Position numbers and translations under genes: made by a program. From Oscillospiraceae bacterium (GTDB lineage Bacteria > Bacillota > Clostridia > Oscillospirales > Oscillospiraceae), in the NCBI GenBank assembly GCA_017416685.1, contig JAFQBN010000012.1, forward strand, positions 1 to 59,949: 59,949 nucleotides of DNA, written 5' to 3'. The stretch's first letter is position 1; the number at the start of each line of letters is the position of its first letter. This document shows positions 49,959 to 58,369 of this stretch, in pieces. The notes under the pieces were generated by a model. It had not been told where the DNA came from. It did no database searches and saw only the letters and a list, made by a program, of their open reading frames with translations.

Positions 49959-51471
49959 TCTTCTTTTTCCTCAAAAAGCCGGGGCGAACGCCAAGTGCCT
50001 GCAGCGCAGCCACATAAACCACCGCGCCAAACAGCACAGTCGCTCCGACCAAAGGCCAGCCTGCCAGTCCCGCTTCCTCCAGCCGGTTCATCAGCAGCCG
50101 GGCGGTCTGTCCCGCCAGCAGCGCCCCCAGCCCCGGCAGCGCCGCAAGGCGCGTCAGACCCGTTCCGGTTCCCATACACCGGCGCACTGCCCTGCTGCAA
50201 AGCAGCACACCCAGCACGCCCGACACCGCCAGTCCCGCGGCAAATCCCTCCAGACCGCCGCCGGGTCGCCCCATGACCAGCAGTGTTACCGCCAGCTGCA
50301 CCACATCGCACACCAATGCGATGGCCGCCGCCGCTGCCTGCCGTCCCGAACCGTTCAGCGCCCCGGCAAGCACCATCTGCACCGCGCCGCAGGCCACGCT
50401 CAGGGCCAGCAGAGGCAGGAACTGTCCCACCTCGTCATGACCGAACAGCAGCCTGCCCAGTTCCGGCCCTGCCACACACAAAAGTGCCATGCATGGTTCT
50501 ATGACAACGCACACCACTTCCAGTCCGCGGCGCACCACCCCTGCCGCCCGGTCCCGCCGGCCAAGGGCGCAATACTGTGCCACCTGGGGCATCATAACCA
50601 GATTCAGCGCACCCAGAAACAGGGTCGGCACCGACAGCATGGGCAGGGTCATACCCCCGATAACACCAAAGGCAGACATGGCCGCCTCCCGGCTCATCTT
50701 CCCGATGAGCATCCGGGGCACGACCGCTGCGTTGACCGCCCCCATCAGGTTTCCCAGCAGTGCTGTCGCCCCTACGGGCAGAGCGATGGACAGCATGGTC
50801 CTGCCCATACCCTTCCCCTGTGTTCCATCCCCACTACGTCCCTGCCGCTTCCGGTACACCAGCACCAGCGTCACAGCGGAAAACACCTCGCACACGATCA
50901 TACCCAGTACGATCAACCCCACCGTATTCTCGGCATTTTGGGGCAAAAACACCGCCAGCAGACCCAGTACCGCTCCGGTACGGATAAATTGTTCGGTCAG
51001 TTCGGTCAAAGCGGGCGGGCGAACCTGTCCAATGCCGTAGAAATAGTGCTTATGGATGTTTTCAACCGCGGTCAGGGCCACGCAAGGCAGCAGCAAAATG
51101 AGTCCCAGCTGAGTCCGGGCATCCCCAAGCAGGTATACGGAAACAGGATCATACAGCAGCAGCGTCATTGCCGCCACAGGGATCATCAGCCACCCAAACA
51201 CACCAAGCGCCCGGGGAACGACCTGTCCCGCCGTCCCGCTCTGCCCCAGCGCAGCGTGTTTGGCCGACAGGGTAGCCACCGCCGCTGTCAGTCCCACCGA
51301 CACGACGGACATCATCACCGAATAGACCGGCATGACCAGCTGGTAAAGGCCCATGACCTCCGCACCCACCATGCGTGAAAGGCCCACTCGATAAAAAAAT
51401 CCCAGCACTTGGGATACAATACTCAGTGCCGTGAGAAATACTGCACTGCGCCGCGCCGTGTCGAGGCTCAA
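49948..51471 (-). CDS. SpoVB-like MOP-superfamily flippase
   Basis: A 507-residue membrane protein with about 14 helices of the polysaccharide/lipid flippase type. Conserved marks: SQVLGFFYRVGLSRMVGAEVMGLYQLV at the N-terminal end is the SpoVB/YtgP signature, and ENIHKHYFYGIGQ lies in the middle. SpoVB helps spore cortex assembly by moving lipid-linked precursors; vegetative relatives (YtgP) serve the same role in growth, so sporulation specificity is not proven. TTG start at 51471 follows GGGAGG. Confidence 0.85.
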   Translation of the reverse strand: MSLDTARRSAVFLTALSIVSQVLGFFYRVGLSRMVGAEVMGLYQLVMPVYSVMMSVVSVGLTAAVATLSAKHAALGQSGTAGQVVPRALGVFGWLMIPVAAMTLLLYDPVSVYLLGDARTQLGLILLLPCVALTAVENIHKHYFYGIGQVRPPALTELTEQFIRTGAVLGLLAVFLPQNAENTVGLIVLGMIVCEVFSAVTLVLVYRKRQGRSGDGTQGKGMGRTMLSIALPVGATALLGNLMGAVNAAVVPRMLIGKMSREAAMSAFGVIGGMTLPMLSVPTLFLGALNLVMMPQVAQYCALGRRDRAAGVVRRGLEVVCVVIEPCMALLCVAGPELGRLLFGHDEVGQFLPLLALSVACGAVQMVLAGALNGSGRQAAAAAIALVCDVVQLAVTLLVMGRPGGGLEGFAAGLAVSGVLGVLLCSRAVRRCMGTGTGLTRLAALPGLGALLAGQTARLLMNRLEEAGLAGWPLVGATVLFGAVVYVAALQALGVRPGFLRKKKIDK

Positions 51472-51589
51472 CGTCCTCCCTCCCTTTCGTACCGTTTCCC
51501 TCTACTGGTATTCCGCGGCAGCCGGCACTATGCGTTTTTGCGCTTATTGCCAAAAAAGTGGCACATCTTTGCTTTTCGTCCGACAGCTC

Positions 51590-51618
51590 TTGCTCAACGC
51601 GGGGAAATACGTTATTAT
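51590..51618 (+). promoter_or_regulatory. Predicted promoter of crt
   Basis: TTGCTC, 17 bases, TATTAT, 35 bp before the ATG. Confidence 0.65.
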
Positions 51619-51653
51619 TATGATGTGATAATTTCGCTCAAGGAGGGCTTCAT

Positions 51654-52430
51654 ATGGCTTTTGTAGAGTTTGAACAGCGTGGTCACGTAGGTCTGATCAC
51701 CATCAACCGCCCTGAGGTACTGAACGCGCTGAATGTACAGGCCCTGCGGGATCTGGATGCCATTCTGGACCGTGTGGAGAACGACGAAGATATTTACGTG
51801 CTGGTCGTCACCGGCGCAGGCCGCGCTTTCGTGGCCGGTGCCGACATCGGCGAAATGGTGGACTTCACCGCCGCCAATGCAAAATCATTCAGCCGCCGCG
51901 GCAACAACGTGCTGCTGCGTCTGACTCGCTTCCCCCGCCCCATCATCGCCGCCGTCAATGGCTACGCACTGGGCGGCGGGTGCGAACTGGCCATGAGCTG
52001 CGACATCCGCATCGGCAGTGAACACGCCAAATTCGGTATGCCCGAGGTAGGCCTTGGCATCACCCCCGGCTTCGGCGGCACCCAGCGGCTTGCCCGCATC
52101 GTGGGTATGTCCACCGCTACCGAGCTGCTGCTCACCGGCCGCACCATCGATGCGCAGGAGGCACTGCAGATCGGCCTTATTAACCACCTGTATCCTGCCG
52201 ACGAAATGCTGGAGCGTGCCTTTGAACTTGCCGAGGTCATCGCCTCCAAGGCGCAGGTAGCTGTCCGTCAGGTCAAGCAGGCCATCCGCATCGGCACGCA
52301 GATCGACATGAGTTCCGCTTTGGCCTTCGAGGCGGAGGCTTTTGGCCTGTGCTTCTCCACCGAGGATCAGAAGGACTCCATGCAGGCTTTCCTGAAAAAG
52401 GAGAAGCTGTCCGAATTCAAAAACCGTTAA
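51654..52430 (+). CDS. crt: 3-hydroxybutyryl-CoA dehydratase (crotonase)
   Basis: A 258-residue enoyl-CoA hydratase-type enzyme making crotonyl-CoA from 3-hydroxybutyryl-CoA. CoA-binding and oxyanion motifs: GRAFVAGADIGEM and GYALGGGCELAMSCDIRI; the catalytic pair is Glu111 and Glu131 (PEVGLGITPGFGG). AGGAGG precedes the ATG. It has its own promoter, and a second promoter lies between it and hbd, so the butyrate genes here are two transcription units (or one with an internal promoter). Confidence 0.92.
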   Translation: MAFVEFEQRGHVGLITINRPEVLNALNVQALRDLDAILDRVENDEDIYVLVVTGAGRAFVAGADIGEMVDFTAANAKSFSRRGNNVLLRLTRFPRPIIAAVNGYALGGGCELAMSCDIRIGSEHAKFGMPEVGLGITPGFGGTQRLARIVGMSTATELLLTGRTIDAQEALQIGLINHLYPADEMLERAFELAEVIASKAQVAVRQVKQAIRIGTQIDMSSALAFEAEAFGLCFSTEDQKDSMQAFLKKEKLSEFKNR

Positions 52431-52531
52431 GTTTTTCCCCGCAGAGCCGGGTTTGTAACATTCAGTCGCGATTTCCCTTGTTTTTTTCGAAAAAGTTTGC
52501 AAAAACTGTGCATTTTCCCAACAGTATTTTC

Positions 52532-52560
52532 TTGCACAACGGTTCAAAATCCGTTATAAT
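52532..52560 (+). promoter_or_regulatory. Strong predicted promoter of hbd-bcd-etfBA
   Basis: TTGCAC, 17 bases, TATAAT. It predicts a transcript starting near 52567 with a leader of about 130 bases. Confidence 0.75.
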
Positions 52561-52600
52561 GAAGGTTAGTGTGCTGTACTGTTTCGGTTTCGGTTTTGCC

Positions 52601-52636
52601 CGCAACCACGGGCCGCGGCTCGGGGTTGCGCTTTTT
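52601..52636 (+). promoter_or_regulatory. Terminator-like hairpin in the hbd leader
   Basis: CGCAACC / GGTTGCG outer stem with a GC-rich inner part (GGCCGCGGC), then CTTTTTC. It lies between the promoter and the hbd ribosome site, the position of an attenuator or protein-binding leader. No known riboswitch class was recognised. Confidence 0.5.
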
Positions 52637-52696
52637 CGGACTTCGACTTGTTAATTAAATAACATGACATCCCCTAAGGGAGAAAAGGAGCAGTAC

Positions 52697-53545
52697 ATGA
52701 ATCAAATCGTTGTCATCGGCGGCGGCACCATGGGTTTGGATATTGCCACCGTATTCGCCCGCACCAACCATACGGTCGTTGTGCGTGAGATCAACCAGGA
52801 GCTGGCCGACAAGGCCCGGAGCCGCTTAGAGGCTTCCCTGACCAGACTGGTGACCAAGGGCCGGCTGGACGAGGCCGCCAGGGCCGCCATTCTGTCCGCC
52901 ATCACCTTCACCACCGACATCGGCCTTGTCGCCGATGCAGATTTGGTCATCGAGGCCGCTGTGGAGAAGCTGGAGGTCAAGCAGAGCATCTTTGCCGAGC
53001 TGGACAAGCTCTGCAAGCCGGAGGCCATCTTCGCTACCAACACCTCTTCCATCTCCATTACCGACATTGCCGCCGCCACCGGGCGCGCGGACAAATTCAT
53101 CGGTATGCACTTTTTCAACCCCGCCACGGTGATGAAGCTGGTGGAGCTGATCCGCGGCATCCACACCTCACAGGCCACCTTCGACACCGTTGCACAGCTG
53201 TGTGCCGACATCGGCAAAGAAGCGGTGGAGGTTGCCGATTCCCCCGGTTTCGTGGTCAATCGGGTACTCATCCCCATGATCAACGAGGCCATCGGCCTGC
53301 TGGAGGCCGGCGTAGCCAGTGCCGAGGGTATTGACACCGCCATGAAGCTGGGCGCCAACCATCCCATCGGTCCTCTGGCATTGGGCGATCTGGTGGGACT
53401 GGACGTGTGCCTTGCCATTATGGATACCATTCGCAGCCAGACCGGCAGCAGCAAGTACGAGGCTGCCCCCCTGCTGCGCAAAATGGTGGCGGACGGCACG
53501 CTGGGCCGCAAGACCGGCAAAGGCTTCTACGACTACAGTAAGTAA
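52697..53545 (+). CDS. hbd: 3-hydroxybutyryl-CoA dehydrogenase
   Basis: A 282-residue dehydrogenase reducing acetoacetyl-CoA to 3-hydroxybutyryl-CoA. NAD motif GGGTMG (8-13); active-site residues Ser117, His138, Asn141 and Glu150 (MHFFNPATVMKLVELI). C-terminal dimerisation helices include SPGFVVNR and NHPIGPLALGDLVGLD; it ends KTGKGFYDYSK. AAGGAG precedes the ATG at 52697. First gene of hbd-bcd-etfB-etfA. Confidence 0.95.
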   Translation: MNQIVVIGGGTMGLDIATVFARTNHTVVVREINQELADKARSRLEASLTRLVTKGRLDEAARAAILSAITFTTDIGLVADADLVIEAAVEKLEVKQSIFAELDKLCKPEAIFATNTSSISITDIAAATGRADKFIGMHFFNPATVMKLVELIRGIHTSQATFDTVAQLCADIGKEAVEVADSPGFVVNRVLIPMINEAIGLLEAGVASAEGIDTAMKLGANHPIGPLALGDLVGLDVCLAIMDTIRSQTGSSKYEAAPLLRKMVADGTLGRKTGKGFYDYSK

Positions 53546-53588
53546 GTTCAAGTGGAAATAGACAGATCGTAATTAGGAGGAGAAAACT

Positions 53589-54737
53589 ATGGACTTTCAT
53601 CTGACCCGAGAGCAGGAGATGATCCGCAAGATGCTCCGCGAGTTCGCGGAGAACGAGGTCAAGCCTCTGGCTCAGGAGGTTGACGAGGAAGAGCGCTTCC
53701 CCATGGAGACCGTGGAGAAAATGGGCAAGCTGGGCCTGATGGGCATCTACTTCGACAAGAAGTACGGCGGTGCCGGCGGCGATGTGCTGACCTACGCCAT
53801 GGCCGTGGAGGAGCTGAGCAAGGTCTGCGGCACCACCGGTGTTATCCTGTCCGCCCACACCTCTTTGTGCTGCGCCCCCATCTACGAGAACGGCACCGAG
53901 GAGCAGAAGATGAAGTATCTGCCCGACCTGCTGTCCGGCAAGAAGATCGGCGCTTTCGGTCTGACCGAACCCAACGCCGGTACCGACGCCTCCGGTCAGC
54001 AGACCACCGCCGTGCTGGATGAGTCCGGCGAGAACTACATCCTCAATGGTTCCAAGTGCTTCATCACCAACGGTACCGTGGCCGAAACGTTCGTCATCTT
54101 CGCCATGACCGACCCCAAGCTGGGCAACAAGGGCATCTCCGCCTTCATCGTGGAGAAGGCTTTCCCCGGCTTCTCCGTGGGCAAGCATGAGAAGAAGATG
54201 GGTATCCGCGGCTCTTCTACCTGCGACCTGATCTTCGAGGACTGCATCGTACCCAAGGCCAACCTGCTTGGTAAGGAGGGCGAGGGCTTCAAGATCGCCA
54301 TGAAGACTCTGGACGGCGGCCGTATCGGCATTGCCGCTCAGGCTTTGGGCATCGGCGAGGGTGCCGTGGACGAGGCCATCAAGTACACCCAGGAGCGCGT
54401 CCAGTTCAAAAAGCGCCTGTCCCAGTTCCAGAACACCCAGTTCCAGCTGGCCGACATGCACACCCGCATGCAGGCCGCTCAGTATCTGGTCTACGCCGCC
54501 GCTATGAAAAAGCAGAATCACGAACCCTACTCCATGGACGCCGCCATGGCCAAGCTGTTTGCTGCCGAGGCCGCTTCCGATGTGACCCGCCGCGCCGTGC
54601 AGCTGTTCGGCGGCTACGGCTATACCCGTGAGTACCCCGTGGAGCGCATGATGCGCGACGCCAAGATTACCGAGATCTACGAGGGTACTTCCGAAGTCCA
54701 GCGCATGGTCATTTCCAGCCATCTGGGCGTGAAGTAA
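53589..54737 (+). CDS. bcd: Butyryl-CoA (short-chain acyl-CoA) dehydrogenase
   Basis: A 382-residue flavoenzyme. FAD/substrate motifs: GAFGLTEPNAGTDASG and FITNGTVAETFVIFA. The catalytic base is Glu365 in IYEGTSEVQRM. Directly followed by etfB and etfA, so it should act as the Bcd-EtfAB bifurcating complex, reducing crotonyl-CoA with NADH while reducing ferredoxin. Other short-chain acyl-CoA dehydrogenases cannot be excluded by sequence, but the neighbours support butyryl-CoA. AGGAGG precedes the ATG. Confidence 0.93.
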   Translation: MDFHLTREQEMIRKMLREFAENEVKPLAQEVDEEERFPMETVEKMGKLGLMGIYFDKKYGGAGGDVLTYAMAVEELSKVCGTTGVILSAHTSLCCAPIYENGTEEQKMKYLPDLLSGKKIGAFGLTEPNAGTDASGQQTTAVLDESGENYILNGSKCFITNGTVAETFVIFAMTDPKLGNKGISAFIVEKAFPGFSVGKHEKKMGIRGSSTCDLIFEDCIVPKANLLGKEGEGFKIAMKTLDGGRIGIAAQALGIGEGAVDEAIKYTQERVQFKKRLSQFQNTQFQLADMHTRMQAAQYLVYAAAMKKQNHEPYSMDAAMAKLFAAEAASDVTRRAVQLFGGYGYTREYPVERMMRDAKITEIYEGTSEVQRMVISSHLGVK

Positions 54738-54754
54738 GAAGGAGGCAGAGGAAA

Positions 54755-55555
54755 ATGAAAATCATTGTTTGTGTCAAGCAGGTCCCCGATACCTCCGGCA
54801 AGGTGGCTGTCAATCCCGACGGCACCCTGAACCGCGCCTCCATGGCCACCATCACCAACCCCGATGACCTGAACGCCGTCGAGGCCGCTCTGACCCTGAA
54901 AGAGCAGACCGGCGCCGAGGTGGTGGTCATCTCCATGGGTCCCCCTCCCGCCGAGGGCATGCTGCGCGAGCTGATGGCCCGCGGCGCCGACCGGGCCGTA
55001 CTGGTGTCCGGCCGTGAGTTCGGCGGCTCCGATACCTACGCCACTTCTCAGATCCTGGCCGCAGCCATCAACAAGATCGGACTGGAGGACGAGGACATCG
55101 TCCTGTGCGGCCGTCAGGCCATCGACGGCGACACCGCTCAGGTTGGCCCCCAGATCGCCGAGAAGCTGAACCTGCCCCAGGTGTCCTATGCCGCCGAGAT
55201 CGTCAAGGACGGCAAGACCCTGACCGTCAAGCGCATGCTGGAGGACGGCTACATGACCGTCAAGGTCAGCACTCCCTGCCTGCTGACCTGCATCAAGGAG
55301 CTGAACGAGCCCCGCTACATGAGCGTGTCCGGCATTTTCGAGTGCTATTCCAAGCCTTATGAGGTCTTTGATTACGAGACCCTGAAGGACGATCCCCTGA
55401 TTGATGCCACCACCATCGGTCTGAAGGGTTCTCCCACCAACATCTTCAAGTCCTTCACTCCCCCTCAGAAGGGTGCAGGCATGATGATGGAGGGTGCTGA
55501 CAAGGCCACCTGTGAACAGCTGGCCGCTCTGCTGGCCGCCAAGCACCTGATCTGA
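54755..55555 (+). CDS. etfB: Electron transfer flavoprotein beta subunit
   Basis: A 266-residue EtfB: starts MKIIVCVKQVPDTSGKVAVN, has NPDDLNAVEAALTLKE, the nucleotide-binding SMGPPPAEGMLRELMARGAD and CGRQAIDGDTAQVGPQIAE. In bifurcating Etf this subunit holds the bifurcating FAD and binds NADH. 17 bp after bcd with GAAGGAGG as ribosome site. Confidence 0.95.
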   Translation: MKIIVCVKQVPDTSGKVAVNPDGTLNRASMATITNPDDLNAVEAALTLKEQTGAEVVVISMGPPPAEGMLRELMARGADRAVLVSGREFGGSDTYATSQILAAAINKIGLEDEDIVLCGRQAIDGDTAQVGPQIAEKLNLPQVSYAAEIVKDGKTLTVKRMLEDGYMTVKVSTPCLLTCIKELNEPRYMSVSGIFECYSKPYEVFDYETLKDDPLIDATTIGLKGSPTNIFKSFTPPQKGAGMMMEGADKATCEQLAALLAAKHLI

Positions 55556-55573
55556 CAGAAGGGAGAGAGAAAT

Positions 55574-56686
55574 ATGTCTAACTTTAACAGTGCCGCCATC
55601 GAAGAATTCAACGGCGGCGTTTGGGTATTCTGCGAACAGCGCCAGGGCGAGATGATGTCCACCTCCTACGAGCTGATCAGCGAGGGCCGCAAGCTGGCCG
55701 ACGAGCTGGGCTCCAAGCTGTACGGCATCCTGCTGGGCGACAAGGTGGAGGGTCTGGCCCGCGAGCTGGGCGGCTACGGCGCCGACGGCGTGTATGTGTG
55801 CGAGTCTCCCCTGCTGAAGGACTACACCACCGACGGCTACACCAAGGTCATCTGTGACGTGGTGGAGCAGTACAAGCCCGAGGTCATGCTCATCGGTGCC
55901 ACCAACATCGGCCGCGATCTGGGTCCCCGCTGTGCCGCCCGTCTGCACACCGGCCTGTGCGCCGACTGCACCCATCTGGACATCGATGTACCCAAGTATA
56001 AGGAATTCCTGCGCTCCTCCTCCACTCTGGCTTCCAACATGATCGATGCCATCAAAGAGGATGACCGCAATCTGAAGATGACCCGTCCCGCTTTCGGCGG
56101 CCACCTGATGGCCACCATTATCTGCCCCCGCTTCCGTCCCGCTATGGCCACTGTCCGTCCCGGCGTTATGAAGAAGAACGCCTTCGACCAGGCCCGCGCC
56201 GACGCCTGCCAGATCATCAAGCCCGAGTTCTCCCTCACCGCCGCCGACATGAAGACCGAGGTCACCGAGGTGGTCAAGGCCGCCAAGAAGCTGGTTGACC
56301 TCATCGGCGCCGATGTTGTCGTCTCCGTGGGCCGCGGCATCTCCAAGGATGTCCAGACCGGTCTGAAGCTGGCCGAGGAGCTGGCCGAGGTGCTGGGCGG
56401 CGTGGTTGGCGCTTCCCGCGCCGTGGTGGACTCCGGCTGGATCTCCGCCGACCATCAGGTCGGCCAGACCGGCAAGACCGTCCACCCCCGCATCTACGTG
56501 GCTCTGGGTATCTCCGGCGCCATCCAGCACAAGGCCGGCATGCAGGACGCCGAGTGCATCGTCGCCGTCAACAAGAACGCCGCCGCCCCCATCTTTGAGT
56601 GCGCCGACTACGGCATCGAGGGCGACCTGTTCAAGGTTGTGCCCATGATGATTGAGGCCATCAAGGCCGCCAAGGCTGCCAAGTAA
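55574..56686 (+). CDS. etfA: Electron transfer flavoprotein alpha subunit
   Basis: A 370-residue EtfA. The N-terminal domain has GATNIGRDLGPRCAARLHTGLCADCT; the C-terminal FAD domain has GRGISKDVQTGLKLAEELAEVLGGVVG, SRAVVDSGWISADHQVGQTG (the conserved FAD loop), ALGISGAIQH and NKNAAAPIFECADYGIEGD. It lacks an added ferredoxin domain. 18 bp after etfB; a terminator follows. Confidence 0.95.
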   Translation: MSNFNSAAIEEFNGGVWVFCEQRQGEMMSTSYELISEGRKLADELGSKLYGILLGDKVEGLARELGGYGADGVYVCESPLLKDYTTDGYTKVICDVVEQYKPEVMLIGATNIGRDLGPRCAARLHTGLCADCTHLDIDVPKYKEFLRSSSTLASNMIDAIKEDDRNLKMTRPAFGGHLMATIICPRFRPAMATVRPGVMKKNAFDQARADACQIIKPEFSLTAADMKTEVTEVVKAAKKLVDLIGADVVVSVGRGISKDVQTGLKLAEELAEVLGGVVGASRAVVDSGWISADHQVGQTGKTVHPRIYVALGISGAIQHKAGMQDAECIVAVNKNAAAPIFECADYGIEGDLFKVVPMMIEAIKAAKAAK

Positions 56687-56701
56687 ATCCAGCAACACTA
56701 T

Positions 56702-56739
56702 AAAACGCCCCGTCCACACATACGGACGGGGCGTTTTTT
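56702..56739 (+). terminator. Intrinsic terminator of the butyrate operon
   Basis: Stem AAAACGCCCCGTCC / GGACGGGGCGTTTT followed by Ts. Confidence 0.9.
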
Positions 56740-56805
56740 CGTTTTCACTCCTCCTCTCTGCCCCGCATAGGATGGCGTACAACACCGTAGGGGGAGGTCT
56801 TTTCC

Positions 56806-57663
56806 ATGAAGAAACCATACACATTCTGGGTGCTGGGCGGCGATATGCGGCAGGTATACCTGTCCCGCCTGCTCCGCGCCGACGGACATTCGGTTGCCAC
56901 CTACGCCACCGGGCAGACCGATGCCGCCGATTTGGACGGCCTGACCCGGGCCGACTGCGTGATTTTTCCCCTGCCGGTGTGTTCCGCTCCCGGTCTGCTC
57001 TCCGCGCCGCTATCCGGGACCGACCACCCCATCGACCCACTGCTGGCCCGCCTCCATCCGGGTCAGCTTCTGTGCGGCGGCCGCCCTGATTCCGACACCC
57101 TGAGCCGCTTTGCCGTCCGGGGTCTCGCTCTGACGGACTACTTCGCGCTGGAGGAACTGACGGTATCCAATGCCATTCCCACCGCCGAGGGTGCGGTGCA
57201 GCTGGCCATGGAGCATCTGCCCGTCACCATCCACGACCTGCCGGTTCTGGTTTTAGGCTACGGCCGGGTGGGCCGGGTGACCGCCCGGCGGTTTGCCGCT
57301 TTGGGTGCCGCAGTCACCGTGGCTGCCCGCAGACCGGAGCAGCAGGTCTGGGCGCAGACCGAGGGCGTCTCGGCCCGTCCGCTTCCCCTGTCCCACAAGG
57401 ATCTGGAGCAATTCGGTCTGGTGGTAAACACTGTCCCCGCTCCTGTTCTGGACCGGGATGTGCTGACCCGGCTGAGCGACAGTTGTCTCATCATCGATTT
57501 AGCCTCTGCGCCCGGGGGACTTTCTCCCGACTGCCGCAGTGAATGTTCTGCCCGGGTCATCCACGCTCTGGCTCTGCCGGGCAAGGTGGCCCCCATGTCC
57601 GCGGCCGGCTACATCCGGGATGCCGTCTATCGCCTGCTGGCCGCCGCTGAAAACAACCCTTGA
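56806..57663 (+). CDS. dpaA: Dipicolinate synthase subunit A
   Basis: A 285-residue protein (SpoVFA). N-terminal GGDMRQVYLSRLL; then a Rossmann domain LVLGYGRVGRVTARRFAALG, VNTVPAPVLD and IDLASAPGG. With subunit B it oxidises dihydrodipicolinate to dipicolinic acid, the Ca-DPA of spore cores, in the mother cell. GGGGAGG precedes the ATG. It indicates an endospore former. A sigma-K-type promoter could not be identified with confidence. Confidence 0.95.
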   Translation: MKKPYTFWVLGGDMRQVYLSRLLRADGHSVATYATGQTDAADLDGLTRADCVIFPLPVCSAPGLLSAPLSGTDHPIDPLLARLHPGQLLCGGRPDSDTLSRFAVRGLALTDYFALEELTVSNAIPTAEGAVQLAMEHLPVTIHDLPVLVLGYGRVGRVTARRFAALGAAVTVAARRPEQQVWAQTEGVSARPLPLSHKDLEQFGLVVNTVPAPVLDRDVLTRLSDSCLIIDLASAPGGLSPDCRSECSARVIHALALPGKVAPMSAAGYIRDAVYRLLAAAENNP

Positions 57664-57676
57664 AAGGAAGATCGGT

Positions 57677-58255
57677 TTGGAAGATAAAACCATTGGTTTT
57701 GCCATTTGCGGCTCTTTCTGCACCCACAGCCGGGCCATTGCCGCGCTGGAAGCAGTGACCGCTCAATACAGGCACGTTGTCCCCATCGTTTCGGAGATCG
57801 TGTCCGTCACCGACACCCGGTTCGGCACCGCCAAGGATCTGCTGGAACGCATGACGCAGCTGTGCGGCCAGCCACCCATGGCCTCGGTCAAAGAAACGGA
57901 ACCCATTGGTCCCAAAGGACTTTTGGACCTGTTGGTCATCGCCCCCTGCACCGGCAACACCCTGAGCAAGATGGCCGCCGGCATCACCGACAGCTCCGTG
58001 ACTATGGCCGCCAAAGCCCAGCTGCGCAACGGTCGCCCGGTGGTGGTGTGCGTGGCCTCCAACGACGGATTGTCCGGCTCCGCCCCCGCCATCGGGCAGC
58101 TGATGATGCGGAAAAACATCTATTTCGTCCCCTTCGGCCAGGACGACCCAAAAAGCAAGCCCACCTCGCTGGTGGCGGATTTCACTCAATTACCCATTAC
58201 CATTGACCACGCATTACAGGGAAATCAGGTTCAACCCGTGCTTCTTCGGGCATAA
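57677..58255 (+). CDS. dpaB: Dipicolinate synthase subunit B
   Basis: A 192-residue flavoprotein (SpoVFB) that partners DpaA. It starts KTIGFAICGSFCTHSRAI, with later PCTGNTLSKMAAGITDSSV and PFGQDDPKSKPTSLVADF, both family signatures. TTG start at 57677, six bases after AAAGGAAG; no ATG fits. 13 bp after dpaA. Confidence 0.95.
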   Translation: MEDKTIGFAICGSFCTHSRAIAALEAVTAQYRHVVPIVSEIVSVTDTRFGTAKDLLERMTQLCGQPPMASVKETEPIGPKGLLDLLVIAPCTGNTLSKMAAGITDSSVTMAAKAQLRNGRPVVVCVASNDGLSGSAPAIGQLMMRKNIYFVPFGQDDPKSKPTSLVADFTQLPITIDHALQGNQVQPVLLRA

Positions 58256-58258
58256 TTC

Positions 58259-58289
58259 ATGCGGCCATCCATTTGGTGGCCGCATTTTT
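58259..58289 (+). terminator. Intrinsic terminator of dpaAB
   Basis: Stem ATGCGGCCA / TGGCCGCAT followed by TTTTT. Confidence 0.85.
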
Positions 58290-58302
58290 GTGCATCCCGC
58301 TA

Positions 58303-58331
58303 TTGACTTTCCTGTTCGGGCGCAGTACAAT
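58303..58331 (+). promoter_or_regulatory. Predicted promoter of the Crp/Fnr regulator
   Basis: TTGACT, 17 bases, TACAAT. Confidence 0.7.
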
Positions 58332-58336
58332 CATTT

Positions 58337-58352
58337 TGTCTCAAATAAGACA
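58337..58352. promoter_or_regulatory. Putative Crp/Fnr operator (autoregulation)
   Basis: Perfect 5-6-5 palindrome TGTCT-CAAATA-AGACA, the geometry of Crp/Fnr sites (TGTGA-N6-TCACA). It covers the expected transcription start, a repressing position, just before the regulator gene. Confidence 0.55.
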
Positions 58353-58369
58353 GTTTGAGGTGATGTGTG

